The position numbers were made by a program, and so were the translations under genes. Below the pieces are notes generated by a model. It saw only the letters and a list, made by a program, of their open reading frames with translations, did no database searches and was not told the DNA's origin. A DNA stretch of 64,000 bases, taken from assembly GCA_037355855.1 (NCBI GenBank), contig CM074762.1, positions 4,340,001 through 4,404,000 of the forward strand, read 5' to 3'. This DNA comes from Pseudo-nitzschia pungens. Its lineage: Eukaryota > Bacillariophyta > Bacillariophyceae > Bacillariales > Bacillariaceae. This document shows, one piece after another, positions 33,010-43,000 of the stretch (position 1 is the first letter of the stretch; each line of letters starts with the position of its first letter).

Positions 33010-34790
33010 GTGTATTATCCCCCCTGTATTATCGACGCGTTGGTTGCTGCTTGCTGTCCCCCCCCCCCTGTAATATCGACGCGTTGCTGCTGCTTGCTGT
33101 CCCCCCCTTGTAGTATCGACGCGTTGCTGCTGCTTGCTGCCCCCCCCCCCTGTATTTTCGACGCGTTTCTGCTTGCTGTCCCCCCTCTATTATTGACGCG
33201 TTTCTGCTGCTTGCTGCCCCCCCCCCTGTATTTTCGACGCGTTCGTTGCTGCTTGCTGTGACGCGTTCGTTGCTGCTTGCTGCTTGCTGTCCCCCCTGTA
33301 TTTTCGACGCGTTCGTTTCTGCTTGCTGCTTGCTGTCCCCCCTGTAATGTTGACGCGTTTGTTGCTGCTTGCTGTCCCCCCTGTATTATCGATGCATTGC
33401 TGCTGCTTGCTGTCCCCCCTGTATTGTCGACGCGTTCGTTGCTGCTTGCTGCTTGCTGTCCCCCCCCCTGTAATATCGAGGCGTTCGTTGCTGCTTGCTG
33501 TCCCCCCCCCCTGTATTATCGACGCGTTGCTCCTGCTTGCTGTCCCCCCCTGTATTATCGACGCGTTGCTGCTTGCTGTCCCCCCTGTATTATCGACGCG
33601 TTGCTGCTGCTTGCTGTCCCCCCCACGTGTATTATCAACGCGTTGGTTGCTGCTTGCTGTCCCCCCTGTAATATCGACGCGTTGGTTGCTGCTTGCTGTC
33701 CCCCCCCTGTATTATCGACGCGTTGCTCCTGCTTGCTGTCCCCCCCTGTATTATCGACGCGTTGCTGCTTGCTGTCCCCCCTGTATTATCGACGCGTTGC
33801 TGCTTGCTGTCCCCCCCTGTATTATCGACGCGTTGCTGCTGCTTGCTGTCCCCCCTGTATTATCGACGCGTTGCTGTTTGCTGCTTGCTGCTTGCTGTCC
33901 CCCCCCCTGTATTATCGACGCGTTGCTCCTGCTTGCTGTCCGCCCCTGTATTATCGACGCGTTGCTGCTGCTTGCTGCTTGCTGTCCCCCCTGTATTATC
34001 GACGCGTTGCTGCTGCTTGGTGTCCCCCCCCTGTATTTTTGACGCGTTCGTTGCTGCTTGCTGTCCCCCCTGTATTGTCGACGCGTTCGTTGCTGCTTGC
34101 TCTCCCCCCTGTATTATCGACGCGTTGCTGCTGCTGTTTGCTGTTTGCTGTCCCCCCTGTATTATCGACGCGTTGTTGCTTGCTGTCCCCCCTGTATTAT
34201 CGACGCGTTGCAGCTTGCAGGAGCGACAGATCGTTGCTGCTTGCTGTCCCCCCTGTATTATCGACGCGTTGCTGCTGCTGTTTGCTGTTTGCGATCCCCC
34301 CTGTATTATCGACGCGTTGTTGCTTGCTGTCCCCCCTGTATTATCGACGCGTTGCTGCTGCTGTTTGCTGTTTGCTGTCCCCCCTGTATTATCGACGCGT
34401 TGTTGCTTGCTGTCCCCCCTGTATTATCGACGCGTTGCTGCTGTTTGCTGTTTGCTGTCCCCCCTGTATTAATTGTTTTCTACGTATATTCCTGTACAAT
34501 TTGTACTGGAAAATCGATTTTTTTGATTGGCTCATTCACTCAGCACCTCTATCTGCTTGCTGTCCCCCCTGTATTACCGACACGTCGCTGCTTGCTGCTG
34601 CTTGCTGTCCCCCCTGGTGTATTATAGACGCGTTGCTGTTTGCTGTCCCCCCTGCTGTATTATCGACGCGTTGCTGCTGCTTGCTGTCCCCCCTGTATTA
34701 TCGACGCGTTTGTATTATCGACGCGTTGCTGCTGCTTGCTTTCCCCCCTGTATTATCGACGCATTGGTTGCTGCTTGCTGTCACTTTTGT
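33010..34790. repeat. GC-rich satellite, TGTATTATCGACGCGTTG type, main array
   Basis: About 45 units made of a TGTATTATCGACGCGTTG core, one or more GCTGCTTGCT copies, and a CTGTCCCCCC run of variable length. Unit length varies from about 35 to 60 bp. An about 85-bp unrelated island interrupts it at 34470-34555. Long frames through it (LLLAVPPVLSTRC-type repeats) are by-products of repeat length and C-run slippage. The same satellite recurs at 52865-53465 and, inverted, near 57540-58060. Confidence 0.93.
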
Positions 34791-35341
34791 GTGATTGAAG
34801 TAAATCTGATTAAAAATTATTTGTTATGTTGAGTCAAATGTGTCAAATGTGTAAAATGGAATGAAAGGGTGACGAGGGACTGAATATCAGGGTCTAGATC
34901 AGAACATTTTCCTGAAAACGATGCGGGGATCGAGAAAAAGGAGAAATAAGGTTGAGAATAGTGGAAAAAAGGTTGTGAAATAAAAAATTGGGGTCGCATT
35001 TTTCTGAGACAAGTGGCGATTGGGTCGCGATCCGGTCGCGATTGGTCGCGATGGGTCGCGAAACAGTTTTCGGACGTACTCTTATCGTGTGTTTCTACTC
35101 TAGACCGTAACACAGTAATTACTGTTTGTGCTTTAAAGTAGAAACAGAACCAAATCAGTACTGAATCCAAAACAACCTTTATCCTAAACAACAGGGATAC
35201 ATCGATACCCTGACAAGCAAAATCCTACAATCGGAATCTCCGAAAGAATCGAAACAAGAAAGAACGACCGAACGATCGACTGCAATCTCCAACAAATCGA
35301 TCACAGACCTAATCGATCGAAACTCCGAATCAAGAGAAACA

Positions 35342-36430
35342 ATGGCAGGGCTATACAGAGATCCTCCAATCCCTTACAAGAGAGCCTTTGACAGCTCTAA
35401 CCCCAAGCTTGTTACACTAACAGTTTACAACACCGAAGACCAAGAAGACAGCGTCAAAGTCCCTCTATTCACCAACACAGGAGGACTCGAAGAACTCCTA
35501 CACACCGAAGAAGCATTTCTGAACGCGGCAGAAGATCTGGATCTATCAGCAAATAAATATATCAAATACTTCGGCCGATGTCTCTCTGTCAATGCCCAAA
35601 CCAAATGGAGAGCCTTAACAAGAAGCCAACGTGATTATCCAGCCACAAGAAATGGATACAACAGAGCTCTCTCAGCATTCATCAAGCAAGAACATTGCAG
35701 CGCGGAAGATGCAAAAGATATAATGCATACATACCTTCGAACACTGAAGAAATCCAGTAACGTATCATGCAAAGACCACTCAGACCGAATGAAACAGCTC
35801 TTCAAATACACTGCAAAACTACAAGGCTTTGCAGCTGATCTAAACCACTTACAACAGATGACTATCCTGCTACACAGCTTTCCTAATGAATGGATCGAAG
35901 ACTATTGCAGAATCCATAGTGGAATCAAACCGCACACCACTATTCAATTCATAATGGACCATATGAGCTCCCTTGAGCGATTAAACAAGAACTCCATCGA
36001 TAATCCATATGATTCTGATATCAACAGCAATACAAGCGCCGAAAACAACAGCTCTGATTCGGACGCTGAAAACAATATTGGCCCTAATTCAGACAGTAAC
36101 AGCGACGCTGAATCTGAAGAAGAAGAAGAAGAGAGCAACACTCATGCCAGCAAACGCAAGTACAACAACCCTTGCAGAATCCCTGGACACGACCACGATT
36201 GGTCCGATTGTCCGAAGAATCGATTCAAAAGAAATAAGAGCAATCGCAGCAACAACAGTACTGCTTCTGCTCCTGGCAATGAAACTGGAAACAATGAAAA
36301 TGGCAGCACTGCTGCTCCCACCAACGAAACCTTCCAAGCCCATATCCGGCAAGCAATAGAAACCTATTGCATGGAACATGGAGGCCGCGTCGAAAGAGAC
36401 TTCGATGGCAGTCTTACGTGGCAACCATAG
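35342..36430 (+). CDS. Gag-like protein of the LTR retrotransposon
   Basis: Single exon, 362 aa, intact. It starts 230 bp past the 5' LTR. The N-terminal 230 residues (MAGLYRDPPIPYKRAFD onward) form a mostly helical capsid-like region with WRALTRSQRDYP and LLHSFPNEWIEDY, as in UBN2/Gag-type proteins of copia-like elements. A Ser/Asn/Asp/Glu-rich linker follows (about 231-270). A compact Cys/His cluster CRIPGHDHDWSDC resembles the pre-knuckle motif seen in algal copia Gag, then comes a basic stretch FKRNKSNRSNN. No protease or polymerase frame follows before the 3' LTR. It probably assembles particles that package the element's RNA. Confidence 0.8.
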   Translation: MAGLYRDPPIPYKRAFDSSNPKLVTLTVYNTEDQEDSVKVPLFTNTGGLEELLHTEEAFLNAAEDLDLSANKYIKYFGRCLSVNAQTKWRALTRSQRDYPATRNGYNRALSAFIKQEHCSAEDAKDIMHTYLRTLKKSSNVSCKDHSDRMKQLFKYTAKLQGFAADLNHLQQMTILLHSFPNEWIEDYCRIHSGIKPHTTIQFIMDHMSSLERLNKNSIDNPYDSDINSNTSAENNSSDSDAENNIGPNSDSNSDAESEEEEEESNTHASKRKYNNPCRIPGHDHDWSDCPKNRFKRNKSNRSNNSTASAPGNETGNNENGSTAAPTNETFQAHIRQAIETYCMEHGGRVERDFDGSLTWQP

Positions 36431-37565
36431 CCACTAAAACCAAACAACAATATAAGGATCACGAATCCAGCACCGTGCCTTCAGCGCCACTGGCCCTGAT
36501 TGCCAGCACAGCACTGCTGTCTGGGATGACGCATGGAGGAGAACTCCCAGAAAGGGAAGGAACCTACAGAGATGAGCCCTGTTGCAAATAAAATGTTCGA
36601 ACTAAATACAAGTGCTCAAGACCGATCCAGAGTGACGGCAACAATCAACCACATTAAATAAATAAAGATTCATATGGCAAAGAATCACATATAAAAGCAA
36701 TCAAAGATCTGGACGCAGATCGGTTCGGACGCGAACCAGTTGCAAGGGTACAGACGCTAACAGCCATGAATCAATCAATCGAATCGAATCACAATATCGA
36801 TATCGATAAGGGTCCAGACGCTAAACAAAATAAAGGGTACAGCAGCAACAACAAGGCCAACCTTGTTCCGGACAAACAAATAGTCCACAGGGAGCTCCAA
36901 TATAATAGAGCAATCCCACAAAATCCAAATTCAAAACCCACAGAGGTGCTCTGGAGTTACGAAAATTCGAACCTCCAGTAGACTGCTGCAAATACACCCA
37001 AAACAGAAGACCGGACAAAGTATACGGCAAATCGAAGCGCATTAAGAATGTAATCCCATACTAACAATGCGTCCCCTCTCTGCTCCCACAAACAATCGCA
37101 GATACGGCAAGCAACACATCCAACGCTCCGGCTTTTCACCTACCTGAACTCCTATTTTAAAGGAGGTGTTTTTATGCCAACGAGCAATCGATTTCAAAAA
37201 TCAACTTAAGTTCAAATCAGCTCCACTACCCCGAGAGGTACATCACAGTTGGGGGAGGAAAAGAATTTTCTTCGACTCTTTTTCTATTTTTAACAATATA
37301 TCGTTATCAAATCTAACAACCATTTCAAAGAACAAGAAACAAATCAACGAACAAGAAACAAATCCTTGATTCCTTCAGTGTCAAAGAACCTTCTTCAATC
37401 CCGGTTCAATCTACAGTACCATATATCTTTCGAAATATTTCAAACGGCATATATCATCTTCAACCGGTTCTCCGAACAAGCATATCTCTTTTCCATCGAT
37501 ACTACTCAACTCCGAACCTAGTCTATTGAACCACATGCAAACTTCACCTAATCATTGGGGAACTA
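36431..37565. other. Non-coding 3' part of the gag-only element
   Basis: No pol frame. A segment at about 36835-36980 is an inverted relative of the LINE region 40018-40185 (shared string CACAGAGGTGCTCTGGAGTT in antisense). TTGGGGAAC just before the 3' LTR is a weak polypurine-tract candidate. Confidence 0.55.
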
Positions 37566-37903
37566 TGTGACGGGCTGGCGTAGGCATCCCTACGAGAGGC
37601 TCTAAATGATTATTGAATCCCGCATATACTCCAATATATAGGGTATTCATGTATGTATAGTTGGTATATACACACATACAACGGATATTGACAAATATCA
37701 AGATAAATATCAAGAGTCCCATGACTCGACGATTATTGATATTATGCCCGCCGAATAATATATCATTATTCGATCATTCATTCCATACTCAAGGAATCAT
37801 TCCCATTTCGTAAAGTATTCAACCATTCTCTCTTATAACACAATTTATTAATCTTTCATCTTTAAAATACTCTTATCGTGTATTTCTACTCTAGACCGTA
37901 ACA
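37566..37903 (+). repeat. 3' LTR
   Basis: 338 bp, starts TGTGACGGG, ends CCGTAACA and is followed by the ACTTA duplication. Uninterrupted, it serves as the reference that proves the insertion site of the 9.3-kb element in the 5' LTR. Confidence 0.95.
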
Positions 37904-37908
37904 ACTTA

Positions 37909-38310
37909 CTGTAACTTACTCTTAATAAAAAAAGAAAAAACGAACAGATTGCAAGAAGTAATTACGTGTAAACATTAGCTTTCTGTGGTCATGTCTACCG
38001 TAAGTTTACTGGGTGAAGGTAAATTACTGTATCGTTTAGCTCCGGCAAAAAAACTACTGGTGACCATTAGTTTTAGGACCATCCTTTATTCCTGATCGTA
38101 TTAGTCAAATAACAGTTTAATATTAATCTGACTAGTCTTATTACACTCAAATTTTGAAACATATTCTGGTGGGCCAAAAACAATCTAACCAATATTGGAT
38201 TTTGGCTTCTTTCTTGTCGATGATGGTTCTTTCCCACAGAAAAAAGGAAAAACCTCATTAAAATTGGCAAACATAAAACTTGAATCAAATTAGTCATTAC
38301 TAGTAAATGC
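37909..38310. other. Intergenic AT-rich stretch
   Basis: No gene or repeat supported between the LTR element and the small MITE. Confidence 0.4.
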
Positions 38311-38551
38311 GTGTGGTTCTAAAGTGGTTCTAAAAATGCGCATATGCGCATATGCCAAAATTACATGTGTCAACTTCAGTGAGTATTTGCAACAACAAGA
38401 GCACCTCTGAAGTCTATAGAACCATATACCTATGGAAAGAGGAGAGTGAGGGCTTTCTAACAAGCCATTACTTGTTGTGATTGGATGTATACTTTGGAAG
38501 TTATGATTGCTGCAAAAAAAATTGCGCATATTTGCAGTTTTAGAACCACAC
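38311..38551. mobile_element. Small MITE-like element, about 241 bp
   Basis: Terminal inverted repeats GTGTGGTTCTAAA (38311-38323) and TTTAGAACCACAC (38539-38551). Inner related pairs include TCTAAAAATGCGCATATG and its counterpart ATTGCGCATATTTGCAGTTT. The interior is non-coding. No clear target duplication was found, so the family is open. Confidence 0.6.
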
Positions 38552-38700
38552 CACAGCTAAATGATACGTCCTTCGTCTGAAGTACTTCGTATTGCGTTAA
38601 GGTTACCGTACGGTAAGGTTACTACTGCCACGGTCAAAAGGGTAGTAGTAGTTGTAAGTAACCTTACTTACCTGTATTATGCTATCAGGTAAGTTTAACC
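38552..38700. other. Short intergenic stretch with TACGGTAAGG words
   Basis: Contains TTACCGTACGGTAAGGTTAC and related words, and ends at the LINE target duplication. No gene. Confidence 0.4.
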
Positions 38701-38719
38701 TTACCCTACGAATAAGGAA

Positions 38720-40067
38720 CAATTTTGCGACGCGTGATTTTGTCCGACGTTCCGATGTTCCAGTACTTAAAACACGTAGATTTCTACACAACTTTCCCCT
38801 TTGATATCTCACTCACTTCTAAAGCTCCAACAGCAACACCAAGGTCTACACCTATTAACAGAGACCTCCCCTATCTGATTCTGCTGTTTGTTTGGCTGCT
38901 CCTTGCTCCCTTTGGTTGCTTTGGTTGCTTGTTTCCTGTCGGTCGGTCGATTCGGCAACAACAGCAACAAGCAGCACGAAAACACGACACATAATTTTCT
39001 ACAGCAATTGCAGTACTAATTTTACAGCAGCTCTGCTTCAGTTCCGCTTTGTCTCTGAGCTCGGTTTGTTTTTTTGATCTGTTTTCAAGCCATCTTTTTA
39101 TTTAACGCTATACAGTCTTCCAAGCCCCTTAAGTGATACCCACTTAACGTTCTACATTCTTCAAGGTCGAACCTACTTAACGTTCTACATTCTTCAAGAT
39201 TGAACACATATACACCCCCCTTCTAGAAGGTTCCTACTTGCTGATCCCTAAGTCTTTACAAGTACTATCAAGCTCGCACGAGCATATCACCTTCCAGTTC
39301 CCCCTTTATTTTCAAGCCAATTGCCCACCACTCCTTAAGTGTTTATCACTTAAGAGTACCCCTGTTTCCTAGCCAAGCCCCCTAGTCCCTAAGTGTTTTC
39401 GCTTAAGGCTTCCCCTATTACACCTGTTTTCAAGCCAAGACCAACCGATCCCTAAGTACCTCCTACTTATTGCACTCTTGTTTCCAAGACTACAGCTACT
39501 ACAGCCCCTTGTTTTCAAGACTACAATTTCCCTGGTCCCTAAGTGTTCGCGAGTTCCCTGATCCCTAAGTGTTTTCGCTATTAAGCAACCCCAACTTGAA
39601 CTTCAAGTTCGACACTGTTTTCAAGACACAAGCCTCCCCCTGGTCCCTAGGTCTTTCTACTAAAGCCCCTGTTTTCAAGCAAGCAGCTTCCCTGGTCCCT
39701 AAGTGTCTCGCTCAAGGTATTTGTTTTCAAGCCAATTGCCCCCGGATACTGTTTCCACTGCTTCCCTGGTCCCTAAGTGTCTCGCTCAAGGTCCCTGTTT
39801 TCAAGCCAATTGCCCCTGGATACTGTTTCCACTTATAAGTCCTTGCGAGTTTGAACTTCAAGTTCCCTCCTGAGCCTTTTAAGTGTGCCCTGGCATTGAT
39901 ATCCCCTGGTCCCTAAGTGTTCCTACTAAAGCCCCTGTTTTCAAGCAAGCAGCTTCCCTAATACCAGGCCTTTGATACAAGCCAGTTGTCGGTTTCTACA
40001 GTCTGTTTCTACACGATTTGCAGTGGTCTACTGGAGTTTCTAAATTCTGTAACTCCAGAGCACCTCT
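38720..40067 (+). other. LINE 5' untranslated region with repeated stem-loops
   Basis: Starts CAATTTTGCGACGCG, like the 2.1-kb derivative. From 39120 on it repeats CCCTAAGTGTTTTCGCTTAAGG, CTTAAGTGATACCCACTTAACG and TTAAGTGTTTATCACTTAAG (inverted repeats with 4-6-nt loops), separated by CTGTTTTCAAGCCAA strings. No long frame. These may be promoter elements or protein-binding RNA hairpins. Confidence 0.7.
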
Positions 40068-43000
40068 GTGGGTTTCGAACGTGACTCTTCTGGTAGTGCT
40101 CCAGTTCCTTTTGGATCCCCTGGAGTTTTTTCCTGTCCAGAACAACGTTGGACCTGTTGTTGCTGCTGTACCCTGGTTCAAACCCAGCGTACAACCCCAA
40201 GCTATCCATCCCGCAGTCAGGCTCCCAGCAGTCAGGCTCTCAGCAGTCAGCCCACCAGCAGTCAGCCCACCAGCAGTCAGCCAACCAGCAGTCAGCCCAC
40301 AAGCAGTCAGCCCACCAGCAGTCAGCCCACAAGCAGTCAGCCCACCAGCAGTCAGCCCACCAGCAGTCAGCTCACCAGCAGTCAGCCCACCAGCAGTCAG
40401 CCCACCAGCAGTCAGCCCACCAGCAGTCAGCCCACCAGCAGTCAGCTCACCAGCAGTCAGCCCACCAGCAGTCAGCCCACCAGCAGTCAGCTCGCCAGCA
40501 GTCAGCCCATCAGCAGTCAGCTCACCAGCAGTCAGCCCACCAGCAGTCAGCCCACCAGCAGTCAGCTCACCAGCAGTCAGCTCACCAGCAGTCAGCCCAC
40601 CAGCAGTCAGCCCACCAGCAGTCAGCCCACCAGCAGTCAGCCCACCAGCAGTCAGCCCACCAGCAGTCAGCTCCCCAGCAGTCAGCCCACCAGCAGTGAG
40701 CCCATCAGCAGACAGGCCACCAGCAGTCAGCCCACCAGCAGTCAGCCCACCAGCAGTCAGCCCACCAGCAGTCTGCCCACCAGCAGTCAGCTCACCAGCA
40801 GTCAGCCCACCAGCAGTCAGCTCACCAGCAGTCAGCCCACCAGCAGTCAGCTCACCAGCAGTCAGCCCACCAGCAGTGAGCTCCCCAGCAGTCAGCCCAC
40901 CAGCAGTCAGCCCACCAGCAGTCAGCCCACCAGCAGTCAGCTCACCAGCAGTCAGCCCACCAGCAGTCCGCTCACCAGCAGTCCGCTCACCAGCAGTCAG
41001 CCCATCAGCAGTCAGCTCACCAGCAGTCAGCTCACCAGCAGTCAGCCCACCAGCAGTCAGCTCACCAGCAGTCAGCCCATCAGCAGACGGCTCACCAGCT
41101 GTCAGCCCACCAGCAGTCAGCTCACCAGCTGTCAGCCCACCAGCAGTCAGCTCACCAGCAGTCAGCCCACCAGCAGTCAGCTCACCAGCAGTCAGCCCAC
41201 CAGCAGTCAGCTCACCAGCAGTCAGCCCACCAGCAGTCAGCTCACCAGCAGTCAGCCCACCTGCAGTCAGCTCACCAGCAGTCACCGGTGCTTCTCCTGC
41301 CCCGGCCTTTGCCCACAACCGCAGCTCCAACACCCAATTGCCTGCTTTTCAGCTGTTGCTTTGATCTCAACCGGTGCCTCTCCTGCCCCGGCCTTTGCCC
41401 TCAACCGCAGCTGGTGTCTCTGCCTTCAGTGCTCCACTTCTGGTACGATGCCTCCGCGGCCCACCTCCCAAACAGCTTCCCGGAAGAAAAGATCTTCCAC
41501 ACCTCCTTCTTCTGCTAGGTCTGCCTCTGGGACTCGGTCTAACAAGCGCCCATTTGTGCAAAAGACCCCTCCAAGACATTCTAGTGTCACCTCTGCTCTT
41601 ACTACTCCCTCTCCTACTCTTGATACCAGATCATCCTCTTCCTCTGCCTCATCAGCCTCTTCATCCTCTATGCCTGGGTCTTCTGTTGATGATATGTCTT
41701 CATCTTCTTCTGTGTCCTCATCTGCAGGTGTGCTTTCTGATGTTGATATGCTTGGCACTGAACCTGCTCCAGGGGATTCCTTGAAGACTTCTTCTTCTGC
41801 AGGTGTGCTCTCTGATGTTGAGATGCTTGGCACTGAATCTGCACCAGGGGAGTCTGCACCAGGGGACTCTGCACCAGGGGATTCCTTGCAAACTTCTTCT
41901 CTGTCAACAGCTTCTCAGCTAGGCTCCCAGGAGTCAGGTCCTCCGCAGTCAGGTACTCTGTCAGGCTCTCAGTCGTCAGGTGCTTTGCTGTCAGACCCCA
42001 AGCTGATAAGCTCCCAGACCTCAGGCTCCCAGCAGCAGGGCTCCCAGCAGCAGGGATCCCAGCAGTCAGGACCCCGGCCCCCAGGCTCCCAGCAGCCAGG
42101 ATCCAACCAGGCAGGCTCCCAGCTACCAGGCCAACAGACGTCCAGACACACACCAAAGGGCTCTGGGACCTCAGGCAAGGTCCCTGCTTCATCCATCCTC
42201 AAGCAATCTACTCTTGCCTTTTCCTCTGCCCAGAAAGCTGATCCCTCTCAGCAGCAAGCACGCCAATCCCAACGCCAGGAGGCTCTGGCTGCTGCCAACA
42301 GGGCTCATTCCGCTTCCTTCTTCTGGTGTTTTTATGGTAAGGGTCCCTGTTCTGGCAAGTCTCCTATACCATCTGCAATTCATGCCTTTCGAAAATCTCC
42401 AACTGGTACCCGGTTATGGGCTGGGTGTCCAAGCCCCACACACTTTTTCAGCAAGAAGGAGGGTAAAGACAAAAAATCCATCCATGATATTTGCCGGACT
42501 GCCATCCCTCCTGTTTATGCTCAGGTTTTTCCGGACAATCCAGACTGGCGCAATGCCTCTGTAGCTTCCTTGGCTTCTATTGCCTCTGCTTGCTTTCAAG
42601 ACTCTGCCCCAGCCTGGACCAAGCAACCACCTGGCCAGGCTCTGAAGCAATGTCTTATTGGTTTGGTCAAGATGTCTCCTGAGTGTTTTGATGACCTGTA
42701 TTGTGAAGGCAACCTTTTGCCTAGTACTGAAGGCAAAGTATGGTGGGCAGCCAATCAGGTGCTTGGTTCTCATTGGCATTTCAAGAAGCGCCCTCCTACA
42801 CCTGCGCCACCAGTGGCTGATGATGCTTCCACTTCCAAATCTTCCACTTCCAAATCAGTGTCCTTTCTTCCTGGTGGTGGTGATGCTACTGTCTTGTCCT
42901 CCTCTGCTGGGCATTTCCTCCAACGCCGAGGGGTTTGCTCCAGTGATTCTAGAGCTCCAGTGGATGTCACTGCTGGCACCAAGTGTTCTCATAGTTCTTA

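Larger units (their letters stand above)
25779..35076. mobile_element. 9.3-kb TIR element made of satellite arrays, inserted in the 5' LTR
   Basis: The ends are perfect 24-bp inverted repeats beginning CGTCCGAAAACTGTTTCGCG and continuing ACCC. They are flanked by a TA duplication (25777-25778 and 35077-35078) relative to the intact 3' LTR, so the insertion point is proven. Sub-terminal regions carry repeated GGTCGCGAT/ATCGCGACC motifs (at least four near the right end), as expected for transposase binding sites. No transposase gene is seen. Inside are a 42-45-bp array, a 181-bp satellite, a 2.1-kb LINE-derived insert, GACGACGAGGGTACGATCGC-type repeats and a GC-rich satellite. The superfamily is uncertain; the TA duplication would suit Tc1/mariner-like or similar enzymes. 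Confidence 0.88.
25475..37903 (+). mobile_element. Gag-only LTR retrotransposon, split by a 9.3-kb insertion in its 5' LTR
   Basis: The target duplication ACTTA flanks both ends (25470-25474 and 37904-37908). LTRs start TGTGACGGG and end CCGTAACA. The 5' LTR is 25475-25778 plus 35079-35112, totalling 338 bp, exactly the length of the 3' LTR (37566-37903). They differ at only about three positions (CCAGACG vs CCCTACG; GTGTTTC vs GTATTTC), so insertion is recent. The internal region is 35113-37565 and encodes only a Gag-like protein. Protease, integrase and reverse transcriptase are absent, so the element must borrow them from another retrotransposon. Confidence 0.93.

Noticed and set aside
33277..34794. 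505-codon plus-strand frame and overlapping frames through the GC-rich satellite.
   Set aside because: The peptide is only the satellite translated; three overlapping frames are equally open and no start context or domain exists.
39996..41333. Long minus-strand frame (LTAGG repeats) and a second plus frame (AVSPP repeats) over the LINE minisatellite.
   Set aside because: Products of a 15-bp repeat; only the ORF1 frame extends far into non-repeat sequence.
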